From assembly GCA_038317685.1 (NCBI GenBank), contig JBBQBQ010000004.1:1-33389 (forward strand): 33,389 bases of DNA, written 5' to 3'. The first letter of the stretch is position 1. Every line of letters starts with the position of its first letter. Source of the stretch: JBBQBQ01 sp038317685. GTDB lineage: Bacteria; Desulfobacterota; Desulfuromonadia; Desulfuromonadales; DDH964. A model generated the notes under the pieces. It was not told the origin of the DNA. It ran no database searches and was given only the letters and a program-made list of their open reading frames with translations. The translations under genes were made by a program, and so were the position numbers. Of the stretch, positions 24,514-33,389 are shown piece after piece.

Positions 24514-25053
24514 CTAGTCCTTCGCCAGGGTAAATTCCCAGGAACAAAAATAGCTGTCTGGATGGGGGTCCGGGGGACAGGCGAGGCAGCGGGTCACGAT
24601 GCGCGGATCGACGGTGCGGGCGAATTCGGCGTACTCGACCAGGCCGACGTTCTTGCAGGGGAAGTCGGGGAGTCCCTTGCGCTTGCGGGCCGACTGCACC
24701 CGGCAGTCGACCATGCGGAAGACCACCCGCTCGGCACTCACCTCCACCGCCTCCTGAAGGTTGAGGCGGGCGTAGAGCCGGTGCTTCAGGCACTCGACCA
24801 GGGCCGGCAGCCCCCCCCCCGGGGCCAGTCCGAGCCGAACCATGATCCGCTTGGCCTCGATGACGGTGAACTGCTCCCAGGCGTCCCGATCGGCGGCAAT
24901 CGCCTCTTCCATGCCGTGGCGCCGCTCCACCGCCTGGAACCAGAGGCCGTCGTGGGCCAGCCAGTTCTTGGCGTCGTCGAGAATGATCGTGATCAGCTCT
25001 TCCCGGCTCAGATCGTTCAGGAGCCGGACTCCGGTATCCAGTTCTTCACCCAT
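24514..25053 (-). CDS. DUF6125-like cysteine-containing protein
   Basis: A 179-residue soluble protein of unknown function, ATG behind GAGGAGG. It opens with a helical part (LSREELITIILDDAKNWLAHDGLWFQAVE) and ends with a conserved-looking cysteine region: MVDCRVQ, LPDFPCKNVG, RCLACPPDPHP and YFCSWEF, five cysteines in about 70 residues. I recall such proteins annotated as DUF6125 near acyl-CoA dehydrogenase genes in Geobacter relatives; the family name is from memory. It lies 21 bases after an acyl-CoA dehydrogenase, as last gene of the etf operon. A metal or CoA-related role is possible but unproven. Confidence 0.7.
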   Translation of the reverse strand: MGEELDTGVRLLNDLSREELITIILDDAKNWLAHDGLWFQAVERRHGMEEAIAADRDAWEQFTVIEAKRIMVRLGLAPGGGLPALVECLKHRLYARLNLQEAVEVSAERVVFRMVDCRVQSARKRKGLPDFPCKNVGLVEYAEFARTVDPRIVTRCLACPPDPHPDSYFCSWEFTLAKD

Positions 25054-25074
25054 GAGATATATTCCTCCTCGCCG

Positions 25075-26223
25075 TCAGGCGCGCAGCAGTGCGGCACTGA
25101 TAACAATCCGCTGAACTTCGCTCGTCCCCTCGTAGATCTCGGTGATCTTGGCATCGCGCATCATCCGTTCCACCGGAAAGTCGCGGGTGTAGCCGTAGCC
25201 GCCGTGGACCTGCACCGCCTTGGTCGTCACCGCCATCGCCGTCTCCGAGGCGACCAGCTTGGCCATCGCCGACTCCTTGCCGTAAGGGAGTCCGGCGCTC
25301 GCCCGCCAGGCCGACTGGTAGATCAGCAGCCGCGCCGCCTCGATCTGCGTCGCCATGTCGGCAAGGATGAACTGCACCGCCTGGAAGCCGGCGATCGGCT
25401 GGTCGAACTGCTTGCGTTCCCGGGCATAAGCGACCGCCGCCTCGAAGGCCCCCTGGGCGATCCCCAAGGCCTGGGAGGCAATGCCGATGCGGCCGCCGTC
25501 GAGGGTCTTCATGGCGATCTTGAACCCTTCCCCTTCCTTGCCGAGGAGATTTTCCAGGGGGATGCGGCACTGGTCGAAGACCAGCTCGCGGGTCGGCGAG
25601 GAGCGGATCCCCATCTTCGATTCTTTCTTGCCGAAGGTGAAGCCGGGGGTCTCCTTCTCGACGATGAAGGCGCTGATGCCGTGGTGCTTCTCCGCCGTCC
25701 GGTCGGAGCGGGCGAAGACGATGTAGATCTCCGCCTCGCCGCCGTTGGTGCAGAAGATCTTGGTGCCGTTGAGGACCCAACTGTCGCCGTCGCGGGTCGC
25801 GGTGGTCTTGGTGCCGCCGGCATCGGAGCCGGCCGCGGTCTCGGTCAGGGCGAACGCGCCCAGCTTGCTCCCCTCGGCGAGAGGGACCAGGAATTTCTGC
25901 TTCTGCTCCTCGGTGCCGAAGAGGTAGATCGGGTTGGCGCCGAGGGAAAGGTGGGCCGAAAGGGTGACACCGGTGGAGGCGCAGACCCGGGAGAGCTCCT
26001 CGACGGCGATGGCGTAGCTGATGTAGTCGGCGCCGGCGCCGCCGTACTCCTCGGGGAAGACGATGCCGGCCAGACCGAGTTCGGCGACCCGGTCATGCAT
26101 CAGGGCGCGGTCGAAGGTCTCGGACTCGTCGCGCGCAGCGGCCCCGGGCTTGATTTCCTTTTCGGCGAACTCGCGGACGGTCTGGCGGATCAGTTTCTGC
26201 TCCTCAGTCAGCTGGAAGTGCAT
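25075..26223 (-). CDS. Short-chain acyl-CoA dehydrogenase
   Basis: A 382-residue FAD enzyme of the butyryl-CoA dehydrogenase group. Seen: ALTETAAGSDAGG, IFCTNGGEAE, RKQFDQPI, and catalytic Glu E365 in EIYEGTSEVQRIVI at the usual C-terminal position. It introduces a 2,3 double bond into a short acyl-CoA and reduces ETF. ATG at 26221-26223 behind AAGGAG. The exact chain length or branching cannot be read from the sequence; an adjacent second dehydrogenase (26275-27432) differs and probably has another substrate. Confidence 0.93.
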   Translation of the reverse strand: MHFQLTEEQKLIRQTVREFAEKEIKPGAAARDESETFDRALMHDRVAELGLAGIVFPEEYGGAGADYISYAIAVEELSRVCASTGVTLSAHLSLGANPIYLFGTEEQKQKFLVPLAEGSKLGAFALTETAAGSDAGGTKTTATRDGDSWVLNGTKIFCTNGGEAEIYIVFARSDRTAEKHHGISAFIVEKETPGFTFGKKESKMGIRSSPTRELVFDQCRIPLENLLGKEGEGFKIAMKTLDGGRIGIASQALGIAQGAFEAAVAYARERKQFDQPIAGFQAVQFILADMATQIEAARLLIYQSAWRASAGLPYGKESAMAKLVASETAMAVTTKAVQVHGGYGYTRDFPVERMMRDAKITEIYEGTSEVQRIVISAALLRA

Positions 26224-26274
26224 GGCGGGCTCCTTGGTCGGTCGATAGAGAAATTGGTGGGAAGCGGCGGCGGC

Positions 26275-27432
<1,158 letters not shown>

Positions 27433-27443
27433 CGTCCGCCCCT

Positions 27444-28226
27444 TCATCGTCCGGTGAATTTCGCCGGCCGCTTCTCCATAAAGGCCTGCATTCCTTCTTG
27501 CTGATCGGAACTGGTGAAGCAGATGCCGAACAGGTCGGCCTCGTAACGGGCGGCGCGGTCCAGGTCCATCTCCAGGCCGCAGGCGACCAGCTCCTTGACC
27601 GTCCGCACCGCCAGCTGTCCCTTGGCGGCGATCTTCAAGGCCAGCTTGCGGGCGGCGTCGAGGAGTTCGGCGGCGGGAACCACCTGGTTGACGAGGCCGA
27701 TGCGATGGGCTTCCCGGGCGTCGATCATGTCGCCGGTCAACAGCAGCTCCAGGGCCCGGCCCTTGCCGACCAGCCGGGGCAGCCGCTGGGTCCCGCCATA
27801 GCCGGGGATGACTCCGAGGTTGACTTCCGGTTGACCGAAACGGGCCGTTTCGCTGGCGATGCGGAGGTCGCAGGCCATCGCCAGCTCGCAGCCGCCGCCG
27901 AGGGCGAAACCGTTGATCGCGGCGATGACCGGCTTGGAGCCTTTCTCGATGGCGCTCATGAGCTGGTGGCCGCGGTGGGCCATGTTGCGGGCGCCGGCCG
28001 GGTCGAGGGCAGCCATGGCGACGATGTCGGCGCCGGCGACAAAGGCCTTTTCGCCTGCCCCGGTGAGGATGATCACCGCCACCTCGGGGTCGGCCTCCAG
28101 CACCGCAATAGCCGCTGCCAGCTCCTCGATGAGTTCGCCGTTCAGGGCGTTGAGGGCCTGGGGGCGATTGAGAGTGACCAGGGCCACCCGGTCTCGGCAG
28201 TCCAGCAGCAGGTTCTGGTAGTCCAT
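27444..28226 (-). CDS. Enoyl-CoA hydratase (crotonase)
   Basis: A 260-residue crotonase, ATG 28224-28226 behind GAGG; a GTG at 28241 in the same frame is a weaker alternative. Both catalytic glutamates are present (GGGCELAMACD and GQPEVNLGVIPGYGG) with oxyanion motif AFVAGADI. It should hydrate short 2-enoyl-CoA to the 3-hydroxy form. It lies between the hydroxyacyl-CoA dehydrogenase and acyl-CoA dehydrogenase genes, consistent with short-chain beta-oxidation. The crotonase part of the 921-residue fusion resembles this protein (both have GQPE...LGIIPGYGG-type motifs). Confidence 0.93.
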   Translation of the reverse strand: MDYQNLLLDCRDRVALVTLNRPQALNALNGELIEELAAAIAVLEADPEVAVIILTGAGEKAFVAGADIVAMAALDPAGARNMAHRGHQLMSAIEKGSKPVIAAINGFALGGGCELAMACDLRIASETARFGQPEVNLGVIPGYGGTQRLPRLVGKGRALELLLTGDMIDAREAHRIGLVNQVVPAAELLDAARKLALKIAAKGQLAVRTVKELVACGLEMDLDRAARYEADLFGICFTSSDQQEGMQAFMEKRPAKFTGR

Positions 28227-28245
28227 AGAGACAGTCCTCACTCGC

Positions 28246-29094
28246 TTAATAGGTATAAAATCCCTTGCCGCTCTTCTTGCCGAGCCAGCCTGCCTTGACC
28301 ATCTTGCGCAGCAGGGGGCAGGGGCGATACTTGCTGTCGGAGAAGCCGTGGTAGAGGACCTCCATGATCGCCAGGCAGGTGTCCAGGCCGATGAAGTCGG
28401 CGAGGGTCAAAGGTCCCATCGGATGATTCATCCCCAGCTTCATCACCGTGTCGACCGCCTCGACGGAGGCGACCCCTTCATAAACGCAGTAGATCGCCTC
28501 GTTGATCATCGGCATCAGAACCCGGTTGGAGATGAAGCCGGGGTAGTCGTTGACCTCGACCGGGGTCTTCCCCAGTGCCTGCGCCAAGCCCTCCACGGTC
28601 CGGTAGACCTCGTCGCTGGTGGCAATGCCCCGGATGATCTCGACCAGGGTCATGACCGGCACCGGGTTCATGAAGTGCATACCGATGACGCTCTCCGGGC
28701 GGCTGGTCACGGCGGCGATCTCGGTGATCGGCAGCGACGAGGTGTTGGTCGCCAGGATCACCCCCGGGCGCGCGGCGCCGTCGAGGGCCCGAAAGATCTC
28801 GGCCTTGATCTCCAGCTTTTCGCTGGCCGCTTCGACGACGAAATCGGCTCCGGCCGCGTCGGCGAGGGAGGTCGAGGGAACGATGCGGGCCAGCGTCGCC
28901 GTCTTCTGTTCGGCGGTCACCTTGCCCTTCTCGATGCCGCGGTCGAGGAGTTTCCCCATGAAGGCGAGCCCCTTCGCCAGGTATTCGGGCTTGAGGTCGT
29001 TGAGGATCACCTCGAATCCGCTCTGCGCGGCCACCTGGGCGATCCCGCCCCCCATCTGCCCGGCCCCGACGACCATGATTTTTTTGATCTCCAT
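28246..29094 (-). CDS. hbd: 3-Hydroxybutyryl-CoA dehydrogenase
   Basis: A 282-residue NAD-dependent enzyme. Start ATG 29092-29094 behind AGGAGAG; an upstream ATG at 29124 lacks a site. Motifs: MVVGAGQMGGGIAQVAAQSG for NAD, VVEAASEKLEIK, TNTSSLPITEIA, GMHFMNPVPVMTLVEII with the catalytic His, and the C-terminal LGMNHPMGPLTLADFIGLD. It oxidises 3-hydroxybutyryl-CoA to acetoacetyl-CoA, substrate of the neighbouring thiolase. Confidence 0.95.
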   Translation of the reverse strand: MEIKKIMVVGAGQMGGGIAQVAAQSGFEVILNDLKPEYLAKGLAFMGKLLDRGIEKGKVTAEQKTATLARIVPSTSLADAAGADFVVEAASEKLEIKAEIFRALDGAARPGVILATNTSSLPITEIAAVTSRPESVIGMHFMNPVPVMTLVEIIRGIATSDEVYRTVEGLAQALGKTPVEVNDYPGFISNRVLMPMINEAIYCVYEGVASVEAVDTVMKLGMNHPMGPLTLADFIGLDTCLAIMEVLYHGFSDSKYRPCPLLRKMVKAGWLGKKSGKGFYTY

Positions 29095-29148
29095 CGCTGC
29101 TATCTCTCCTGTGGGTGGGTTCATCCCGTCGCTAGCGGCTGATAGTGA

Positions 29149-30324
29149 CTACTGCCGCTCGAAGATCGTCGCCACCGCTTCGCCGCCGCCGATACAGAGG
29201 GTGGCGAGGCCGTAGCGCTCGCCCCGCCTGCCCATCTCGTGGAGAAGGGTGGTGGCGAGACGGGCGCCGCTGGCGCCGATCGGGTGGCCGATGGCGCAGG
29301 CGCCGCCGTTGACGTTGACCCGCTCGGGATCGAGGCCGAGTTCCTTGATGGCGATCATGGTCACCAGGGCGAAGGCTTCGTTGATCTCGAACAGACCGAG
29401 GTCGGCGGGACGCAGGCCGGCCTGGGCGCAGACCTTTTCAATCGCCCCCACCGGGGCATCGGGGAAGAGGTCGGGGTGGAGACTGTGGGTTGCGCTCGCC
29501 AGGACCCGGGCGATGGGATGGAGCTGGTGGCGGCGCACCGCCTCGGTTCCGGCCAGAAGCAGAAAAGCGGCCCCGTCGTTGATGGTCGAGGCGTTGGCGG
29601 CGGTGATGGTGCCGTCCTTCCGAAAGACCGGGCGCAAACCGGCAACCCGGTCGAAGTCGACCCGCGCCGGCTCTTCGTCGTCGCTAATCGTCGTCTCACC
29701 CTTTTTGGAGGTCTTGACGACCGGCACGATCTCGGCGGCGAAGCGCCCTTCGCGCTGGGCCGCCTGGGCACGCCGGTAGGACCCGACCGCAAAGGCATCC
29801 TGCGCTTCGCGGCTGAAGCCGTGGACGGCGACCCGCGCCTCGCCGATCTCACCCATGTGGCGGCCGCTGTAGGGGTCGGTGAGGCCGTCGAGAAGCATCA
29901 TGTCGAGGGCCTGGACGTGCCCCATGCGGGCACCGCTGCGCAGGCTCGGCAGGACGTAGGGAGCGAGGGACATGTTTTCCATGCCGCCGGCGATGACGAT
30001 GTCCGCGTCGCCGAGGCGAATGACGTCGGCGCCGAGCATGATCGCCTTCAGGCCGCTGCCGCAGACCTTGTTGATGGTCAGCGCCGCCACCGAATCGGGG
30101 AGGCCGGCGGCGCGCAGCGCCTGGCGCGCCGGCGCCTGGCCGCTGCCGCCGGCGAGGACCTGACCGGCGATGACCTGGTCGACGGCCGCGCCGTCGAGTC
30201 CGCTGTCCATCAGGAGCCGGGCGATGACCGGGGCCGCCAGCTGCGGCGCGGGAATCTCGGCGAGGACCCCGCCGAAACTGCCGACCGGGGTACGCCGGGC
30301 GGCGATGACAAAGACATCCAGCAT
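29149..30324 (-). CDS. Acetyl-CoA acetyltransferase (thiolase)
   Basis: A 391-residue thiolase. I prefer ATG 30322-30324 (MLDVFVIAARRTPVG), nine bases after AAGGAG; the ATG at 30333 abuts that site directly. Catalytic residues: C88 in NKVCGSGLKA, His in GGACAIGHPIGASGAR, and the second Cys in TLCIGGGEAVA. It cleaves acetoacetyl-CoA to two acetyl-CoA. This also disposes of the acetoacetate arm of leucine breakdown once it is activated to the CoA ester. Confidence 0.94.
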   Translation of the reverse strand: MLDVFVIAARRTPVGSFGGVLAEIPAPQLAAPVIARLLMDSGLDGAAVDQVIAGQVLAGGSGQAPARQALRAAGLPDSVAALTINKVCGSGLKAIMLGADVIRLGDADIVIAGGMENMSLAPYVLPSLRSGARMGHVQALDMMLLDGLTDPYSGRHMGEIGEARVAVHGFSREAQDAFAVGSYRRAQAAQREGRFAAEIVPVVKTSKKGETTISDDEEPARVDFDRVAGLRPVFRKDGTITAANASTINDGAAFLLLAGTEAVRRHQLHPIARVLASATHSLHPDLFPDAPVGAIEKVCAQAGLRPADLGLFEINEAFALVTMIAIKELGLDPERVNVNGGACAIGHPIGASGARLATTLLHEMGRRGERYGLATLCIGGGEAVATIFERQ

Positions 30325-30345
30325 GGGTTTCATCTCCTTGGTTGA

Positions 30346-31254
30346 TTACTTGAGTTTTTCGACCAGCGCGGGGACGAACTGTTTGAGGTCGGCGACCACC
30401 AGGACATCGGCGACCTCGCCGATCGGGGCATCCCGGTCGGTGTTGATCGCCACCACGAACTCCGACTTCTTCATCCCCGCCAGGTGCTGGATCGCCCCCG
30501 AGATCCCGCAGGCGACATAAAGCTTCGGCGCCACCGTCTGCCCCGTCGAGCCCACCTGCCGGGGGTGCGGCGCCCATCCCGAGTCGACCACCGGCCGGCT
30601 CGCTCCGTACTCCCCGTGCAGCGCCTTGGCGAGCGCTTCGATGATCGTCAGATTCTCCGGCTTGCCGATCCCCCGCCCGGCGCTGACGATCACCTCCGCC
30701 TTGGAGAGGTCGACGTCGCCCTTCTCGGCTTCGGCATAGCCGCTCAAGACAATCCGTCCCGTCGCCTCCGTGGTAAGTTCCGTCACCGCCGGGGTCCCGT
30801 CCGGCTCGGCCGCAGCAAAGGCGCCCGGCTGCAGCGTCACCACCGTGATCGCGCTCTGCGGCCGGACCGTGCGCCGCAGTTTGGCGTTGCAGACCGGCAC
30901 CACGTACCCCCCCTCCGCGGTCCCCACCACTTCCGACACCTGGGCCGCCCCGAGCGCCGCGGCAACCCGCGGCGCCAGGTCCCAGCCGTAGGACGAGTGG
31001 GAAAAAACGATCAGATCGGGCGCTTCCCGCTGGACCACCTCCAAAAGCAGCGCCTTGTGAACCGACGGGTTGTATTCGCCGTAGCGCCCGGCGTCCGCCA
31101 GGTAGAGCGGGCCGGCCAGCTGCGGCAGCGCGGCCGGATTCCCGACCAGAAACTGAACCACCTCGGCGCCGAGGCTGCGGGCGAAGCTCGCCGCCTCATA
31201 ACTGGCCCCTTGCAGCCGGCCTTGCCGGACTTCTCCCACGAGTAGTGCTTTCAT
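30346..31254 (-). CDS. etfA: Electron transfer flavoprotein alpha subunit
   Basis: A 302-residue protein with the FAD-binding C-terminal half: PVVDSGWAPHPRQVGSTGQTV, LYVACGISGAIQHLAGM and VVAINTDRDAPIGEVADV. ATG behind AGGAGG. EtfAB takes electrons from the acyl-CoA dehydrogenases of this region, probably including Ivd, and passes them to a membrane quinone reductase. The protein has ordinary length without an added ferredoxin domain. Confidence 0.95.
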   Translation of the reverse strand: MKALLVGEVRQGRLQGASYEAASFARSLGAEVVQFLVGNPAALPQLAGPLYLADAGRYGEYNPSVHKALLLEVVQREAPDLIVFSHSSYGWDLAPRVAAALGAAQVSEVVGTAEGGYVVPVCNAKLRRTVRPQSAITVVTLQPGAFAAAEPDGTPAVTELTTEATGRIVLSGYAEAEKGDVDLSKAEVIVSAGRGIGKPENLTIIEALAKALHGEYGASRPVVDSGWAPHPRQVGSTGQTVAPKLYVACGISGAIQHLAGMKKSEFVVAINTDRDAPIGEVADVLVVADLKQFVPALVEKLK

Positions 31255-31264
31255 CGTCTTCCTC

Positions 31265-32038
31265 CTAGCGCAGGACCGTCGTCTTCTCTTTCAGGATCGC
31301 CACCAGCTGCCCCGCCATCTCCCCGATCTCCCCTTCGAGGATCAGGGCGCCCCCCTTCTTCTGCGGGTAGGCGACCCCGGCCGTGACGGCGAGCGGTCCC
31401 TCCGTCGAGAGCGAGGCCGCAGGGAGGACGGTCAGCTCCTTCTTCTTGGCCTTCATGATGTTCGGCAGGGTCGGATAGCGCGGCGTGTTCAGACCGAGCT
31501 GGCAGGTGAAAAGAGCCGGCAGGTCCACCTCGACCTGCGCCTTGAGACCTCCTTCGAGTTCCCGCGCGGCGCGCACCGTCCTCCCCTCGCAGGCGAAGGA
31601 GACGATCGTCGTCACCGCCTCGATGCCGAGGAGTTCGGCAAGCAGCACCCCGACCTGGGCGCTCCCCCGGTCCTGGGACTGCATCCCGGTGAAGATCGCA
31701 TCGAAGGACTCCCCTTTCGCGGTGGCCGCCAGCAGCGCGGCGATCTGATGCGGGTCCTTCTCGAAGCTCGCCTCGTCGACGATGTGCACGGCGCGGTCGC
31801 AGCCCATGGCGAGGGCTTTCTTGAGCGTCTCCTTGACCCGCTCCGGGCCGATGGCGACCACCACCAGCTCCGACCCCGGGTCCTGCTCCCGCAGCCGCAC
31901 CGCCTGCTCCACCGCAAACTCGTCGTACTCGTTCAGCCGCCACGCCAGATCCTGGCCGCTGTACCAGGTCCCCGCCGCGTTTACCTTGAATTTCGATTCC
32001 ATGTCCGGCACCTGCTTGATGCAGACCAGGATCTTCAT
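31265..32038 (-). CDS. etfB: Electron transfer flavoprotein beta subunit
   Basis: A 257-residue partner of EtfA, beginning MKILVCIKQVPDMESKF, with the AMP/FAD-region stretch VVVAIGPERVKETLKKALAMGCDRAVHI and the recognition-loop region TPRYPTLPNIMKAKKKE characteristic of EtfB. ATG behind GAGGAGG. First gene of the etf-thiolase-dehydrogenase operon; a repeat-bearing leader of about 64 bases and a sigma-54 promoter match lie upstream. Confidence 0.95.
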   Translation of the reverse strand: MKILVCIKQVPDMESKFKVNAAGTWYSGQDLAWRLNEYDEFAVEQAVRLREQDPGSELVVVAIGPERVKETLKKALAMGCDRAVHIVDEASFEKDPHQIAALLAATAKGESFDAIFTGMQSQDRGSAQVGVLLAELLGIEAVTTIVSFACEGRTVRAARELEGGLKAQVEVDLPALFTCQLGLNTPRYPTLPNIMKAKKKELTVLPAASLSTEGPLAVTAGVAYPQKKGGALILEGEIGEMAGQLVAILKEKTTVLR

Positions 32039-32066
32039 TTGCGCCTCCTCGGTTTTGAGCTTCCAC

Positions 32067-32100
32067 AGGTCCCATAGGGCCGGTCGGTCCCATGGGACCT
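32067..32100. repeat. Inverted/periodic GGTCCCAT repeats in the etfB leader
   Basis: GGTCCCAT occurs directly at 32068 and 32086, and as its complement ATGGGACC at 32092. The arms AGGTCCCAT (32067-32075) and ATGGGACCT (32092-32100) form a 9-bp stem; GGTCCCATGGGACC (32086-32099) is a perfect 14-base palindrome that competes with it. Everything is in the predicted etfB transcript leader. The roughly 9-base period would translate to a GPM-like repeat, but no gene is supported. Confidence 0.6.
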
Positions 32101-32112
32101 ATGAGACCCAAG

Positions 32113-32129
32113 AGCAAAGACAGTACCAA
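32113..32129 (-). promoter_or_regulatory. Sigma-54 (-24/-12) promoter of the etf operon
   Basis: The minus strand reads TTGGTACTGTCTTTGCT, matching TGGYAY-N5-TTGCW with exactly ten bases between GG and GC; only the R position deviates. Transcription would begin near 32102. It lies in the 198-base gap after the CaiB/BaiF gene. Confidence 0.7.
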
Positions 32130-32180
32130 ACCTGAGAATTACCGGTTCGCCCGCCCTCACTCCGGCCGCTCCCGCCCGGG

Positions 32181-32199
32181 GTGTCCCCATTAGTGACAC
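32181..32199. promoter_or_regulatory. TGTC-N9-GACA dyad, candidate activator site of etf operon
   Basis: GTGTC and GACAC flank nine bases about 53 bases upstream of the -24 element. It repeats the arrangement seen upstream of ivd (24476-24492). Possible binding site of the same enhancer-binding protein. Confidence 0.45.
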
Positions 32200-32236
32200 T
32201 TTATATCCTGTTGTTTACAGACGGCCGGCCCCGGCT

Positions 32237-33352
32237 TCAGCTCCAGGCTGCGAGGGCCTCGTCGGCAGAGATCTCAGCAAGCGGCCTGCGGCGCGGAGGC
32301 GGGGCGCCGTCGACCCAGGCCGGGTAGAGGGCTTGAGCCTGGGGGTCGGCACCATCATCCATCTGCAGCATGCGGCGGGCGAGGACCTGGGGATGGTCGG
32401 CAACCTCGGCCGCGTCCAGCACCGCCTCGAAGCAACAGTCTGCGTCGGCGAAAAGAGCCTCCCAATCGGCCCGGGGTCGGCCGGCGAAGAGTGCCCGGAG
32501 TTCGGCGATCAGCTCCCGCTGCGGCAGCGCTTCGCCCTGGCGGTCAATCCAGTCGGGGCGGCCGACGGTGGTGCAGAAGGCGGCCCAGAACTTCTCTTCC
32601 AGAGCGCCGAGGGCGACGAAGCGACCGTCGGCGGTCCGGTAGAGCTGGTAGCAGGCGGCGCCGCCGCTGATGAGATCCCGGCCGCGGCCGGCAGGCGGCG
32701 CCCCTTTCCGGCCCATGGCCAGGCTCCCCGACTGCCAGGAAAGTGCCGTTTCGAAGAGGCTGACATCGATCCTGGCCCCCCGGCCGCTCCGCTCCCGCCG
32801 CAGCAGGGCGGCCAGGATCGCCGAGGCGGCCTGCTGGCCGCCGGCGTAGTCGCCGACCGGCGGGAAGGGGATGACCGGGGTCTCGGCGGTGCCGGTGTGG
32901 TGGAGCATGCCGGAGAGGGCGAGGTAGGTGAGGTCGTGGCCGCCCCGCAGGCGATAGGGGCCGGTCTGACCGAAGCCGGAGAGGGCGCAGTGGACCAGGC
33001 GCGGGTTGAGAAGGGCGAGGCGCTCGGGGCCGAAGCCGAGGCGCTCCAGCACCCCGGGGCGGTACGATTCGAGGAGAACGTCGGCGGCCCCGACCAGCTG
33101 CTCCAGGGTCTGCCGATCGCCTGCGGCTTTGAGATCGAGCCGCAGCACCTGTTTGCCGGCGTTGATCTGCCGGTACCAGCGGGAGATTTCTTCCCCGGGG
33201 CCAAGCATGAAAGAGCGCATCGGATCGCCCGCGGGCGGTTCGACCTTGAGGACTTCGGCACCGAGGTCGGCGAGAACCTGGGTGGCGAAGGGCCCCGGCA
33301 GGTATTGGCTGAGGTCGAGGACGCGGAATCCGGTCAGAGCATCAGCCAGCAT
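32237..33352 (-). CDS. CaiB/BaiF family: alpha-methylacyl-CoA racemase-like or CoA-transferase
   Basis: A 371-residue class III CoA-transferase family protein (LDLSQYLPGPFATQVLADLGAEVLKVEPPAGD at the N-terminus). The residues resemble the racemase branch: H139 in GGHDLTYLALSG and D168 in PVGDYAGGQ, aligning by eye with the His/Asp pair of methylacyl-CoA racemases (H126/D156 in the mycobacterial enzyme). A true CoA-transferase cannot be excluded. A racemase would fit branched acyl-CoA breakdown. ATG at 33350-33352 with a weak site; 37 bases of upstream sequence remain in the window. It precedes the etf operon, which has its own promoter match. Confidence 0.85.
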   Translation of the reverse strand: MLADALTGFRVLDLSQYLPGPFATQVLADLGAEVLKVEPPAGDPMRSFMLGPGEEISRWYRQINAGKQVLRLDLKAAGDRQTLEQLVGAADVLLESYRPGVLERLGFGPERLALLNPRLVHCALSGFGQTGPYRLRGGHDLTYLALSGMLHHTGTAETPVIPFPPVGDYAGGQQAASAILAALLRRERSGRGARIDVSLFETALSWQSGSLAMGRKGAPPAGRGRDLISGGAACYQLYRTADGRFVALGALEEKFWAAFCTTVGRPDWIDRQGEALPQRELIAELRALFAGRPRADWEALFADADCCFEAVLDAAEVADHPQVLARRMLQMDDGADPQAQALYPAWVDGAPPPRRRPLAEISADEALAAWS

Positions 33353-33389
33353 GGCAGCACCCCGGGGGAGAAGAACGGTTCAGCCGACC

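Noticed and set aside
31251..32129. Minus-strand 292-codon frame starting with a GPMGP-like repeat
   Set aside because: It overlaps etfB in another frame; the collagen-like start is only the translation of the leader repeats.

Overview
The window is bacterial chromosome, most likely from a Desulfuromonadia (Geobacter-like) organism. That placement is inference. It rests on the GC-rich backbone, a complete leucine/isovalerate operon, an ETF/thiolase/acyl-CoA dehydrogenase operon with a cysteine-rich DUF6125-like protein, and two good sigma-54 promoter matches. Every protein gene I accept lies on the minus strand. Only the two insertion-sequence transposases read on the plus strand, so the window is read from right to left.

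Right part (33389 to 16516), GC-rich. A CaiB/BaiF-family protein with racemase-like residues comes first. Next is an operon etfB-etfA-thiolase-hydroxyacyl-CoA dehydrogenase-enoyl-CoA hydratase-two acyl-CoA dehydrogenases-DUF6125-like. After it comes an operon ivd-alpha/beta hydrolase-hotdog thioesterase-mccB-methylglutaconyl-CoA hydratase-mccA-HMG-CoA lyase, which would take isovaleryl-CoA (from leucine or isovalerate) to acetyl-CoA and acetoacetate. Both operons begin with a -24/-12 promoter match, and each has a TGTC-N9-GACA dyad upstream, which suggests shared control by one sigma-54 activator. A tRNA-Pro(CGG) gene with its own terminator follows.

Middle (about 16290 to 2373), clearly AT-richer. 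This is a catabolic or transport gene block that looks horizontally acquired. In transcription order it holds an IclR regulator, aconitase/isopropylmalate-isomerase-type small subunit, ketopantoate-reductase-family dehydrogenase, aconitase-type large subunit, MBL-fold lactonase-like hydrolase, TRAP transporter dctP-dctQ-dctM, an IS4-family insertion, a homocitrate/isopropylmalate-synthase-like DRE-TIM metallolyase, and a 921-residue fusion. The fusion joins a crotonyl-CoA carboxylase/reductase-like part, in which the nucleotide-binding half appears duplicated, to an enoyl-CoA hydratase. The block is bounded on the right by a decayed IS3-family remnant beside the tRNA. The IS4 element sits inside the block and its transposase is broken by an 8-bp tandem duplication. 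I know no described pathway with this gene set. The best guess is uptake and CoA-dependent breakdown of a branched or hydroxylated di- or tricarboxylate or its lactone. This block is the main candidate for an undescribed system.

Left part (2082 to 1), GC-rich housekeeping. It holds plsY (phospholipid synthesis), mltG (peptidoglycan glycan-strand termination) and a response-regulator receiver protein cut by the window edge.
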